From assembly GCF_035046505.1 (NCBI RefSeq), contig NC_089822.1, positions 264,007,024 to 264,071,023 of the forward strand: 64,000 nt of DNA. The letters run 5' to 3'. This DNA comes from Tiliqua scincoides. Its lineage: Eukaryota; Chordata; Lepidosauria; Squamata; Scincidae. The notes under the pieces are model-generated. The model had not been told where the DNA came from, searched no databases, and saw nothing but the letters and a program-made list of their open reading frames with translations. Each line of letters starts with the position of its first letter. Within the stretch, counting starts at the first letter, position 1. Made by a program: the position numbers and the translations under genes. Below are positions 63,763-64,000 of this stretch, one piece after another.

Positions 63763-64000
63763 ACATAAGAACATAAGAACAGTCCCACTGGATCAGGCCA
63801 TAGGCCCATCTAGTCCAGCTTCCTGTATCTCACAGCGGCCCACCAAATGCCCCAGGGAGCACACCAGATAACAAGAGACCTCATCCTGGTGCCCTCCCTT
63901 GCATCTGGCATTCTGATATAACCCATTTCTAAAATCAGGGGGTTGCGCATACACATCATGGCTTGTACCCCATAATGGATTTTTCCTCCAGAAACTTGTC
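63763..64000 (-). mobile_element. CR1 LINE 3' end, cut by window edge
   Basis: ACATAAGAACATAAGAACAG, CATCTAGTCCAGCTTCCTGT, and on to CTCCAGAAACTTGTC at the edge. Confidence 0.88.

Noticed and set aside
1-64000. CRISPR arrays, operons, prophage or other prokaryotic features
   Set aside because: All signals are of a vertebrate nuclear genome; tandem repeats seen are microsatellites or LINE-derived.

Overview
The window reads as nuclear DNA of a squamate reptile, most likely a lizard. The evidence is a run of SCAN-domain C2H2 zinc-finger genes, very many CR1 LINE ends of one subfamily that finishes in TTCTTATG units, a tRNA-derived SINE of the Squam/Sauria type, 5S-rRNA-derived SINEs, and many short hAT-, TTAA- and Harbinger-like elements. 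The species cannot be named from sequence alone. No bacterial, organellar or viral coding region is present.

Host genes. Five paralogous zinc-finger transcription-factor genes are visible. Gene A (+) shows only its last, zinc-finger exon (1422-2419); its SCAN exon must lie left of the window. Gene B (+, 10809-16033), gene C (+, 23977-29201), gene D (-, 41365-37540) and gene E (-, 56979-54118) each have the same three coding exons: a SCAN exon ending in phase 0, a 112-133 nt linker exon starting V-L-x-x-x in most copies and ending in phase 1, and one exon holding all fingers. The spliced models stay in frame and give about 631, 507, 448 and 433 residues. A, B and C run rightward and D and E leftward, so C and D converge. 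A 50-60 bp block (CACTTCC, then GGGAAAG, then TTTGAA plus a run of C) lies 1.5-3.7 kb upstream of the SCAN exons of B, C and E in the sense direction and looks like a shared promoter or first exon.

Layout. 1-1130 LINE ends; 1422-2419 gene A fingers; 2420-6900 noncoding with MITEs and CR1; 6900-7330 GC-rich start region of gene B; 7500-9870 CR1, 5S-SINE and unnamed repeats; 10747-16076 gene B, whose introns hold two fold-back elements, CR1 and a LINE end; 16100-22270 repeats; 22351-29201 gene C; 29200-37500 repeats between the convergent genes; 37540-41389 gene D; 41970-53940 LINE derivatives, microsatellites, CR1 and hAT copies; 54118-57000 gene E; 58700-59900 a CR1-derived tandem array abutting the gene E promoter block; 60314-60634 a hAT element; 60790-62507 the longest CR1 copy; to 64000 mostly unassigned sequence and a CR1 end running off the edge.

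How it works together. The genes are likely nuclear DNA-binding regulators: SCAN mediates dimers within the family, the fingers read DNA, and several I/V-K-x-E motifs suggest SUMO control. Finger contact residues differ strongly between paralogues, so each probably reads a different target. The mobile DNA forms an instructive nest: one LINE 3' tail is shared by the LINE, by an internally deleted derivative and by a 5S-rRNA SINE; a TTAA-specific MITE sits inside a CR1 copy whose empty-site homologue is also present in the window.
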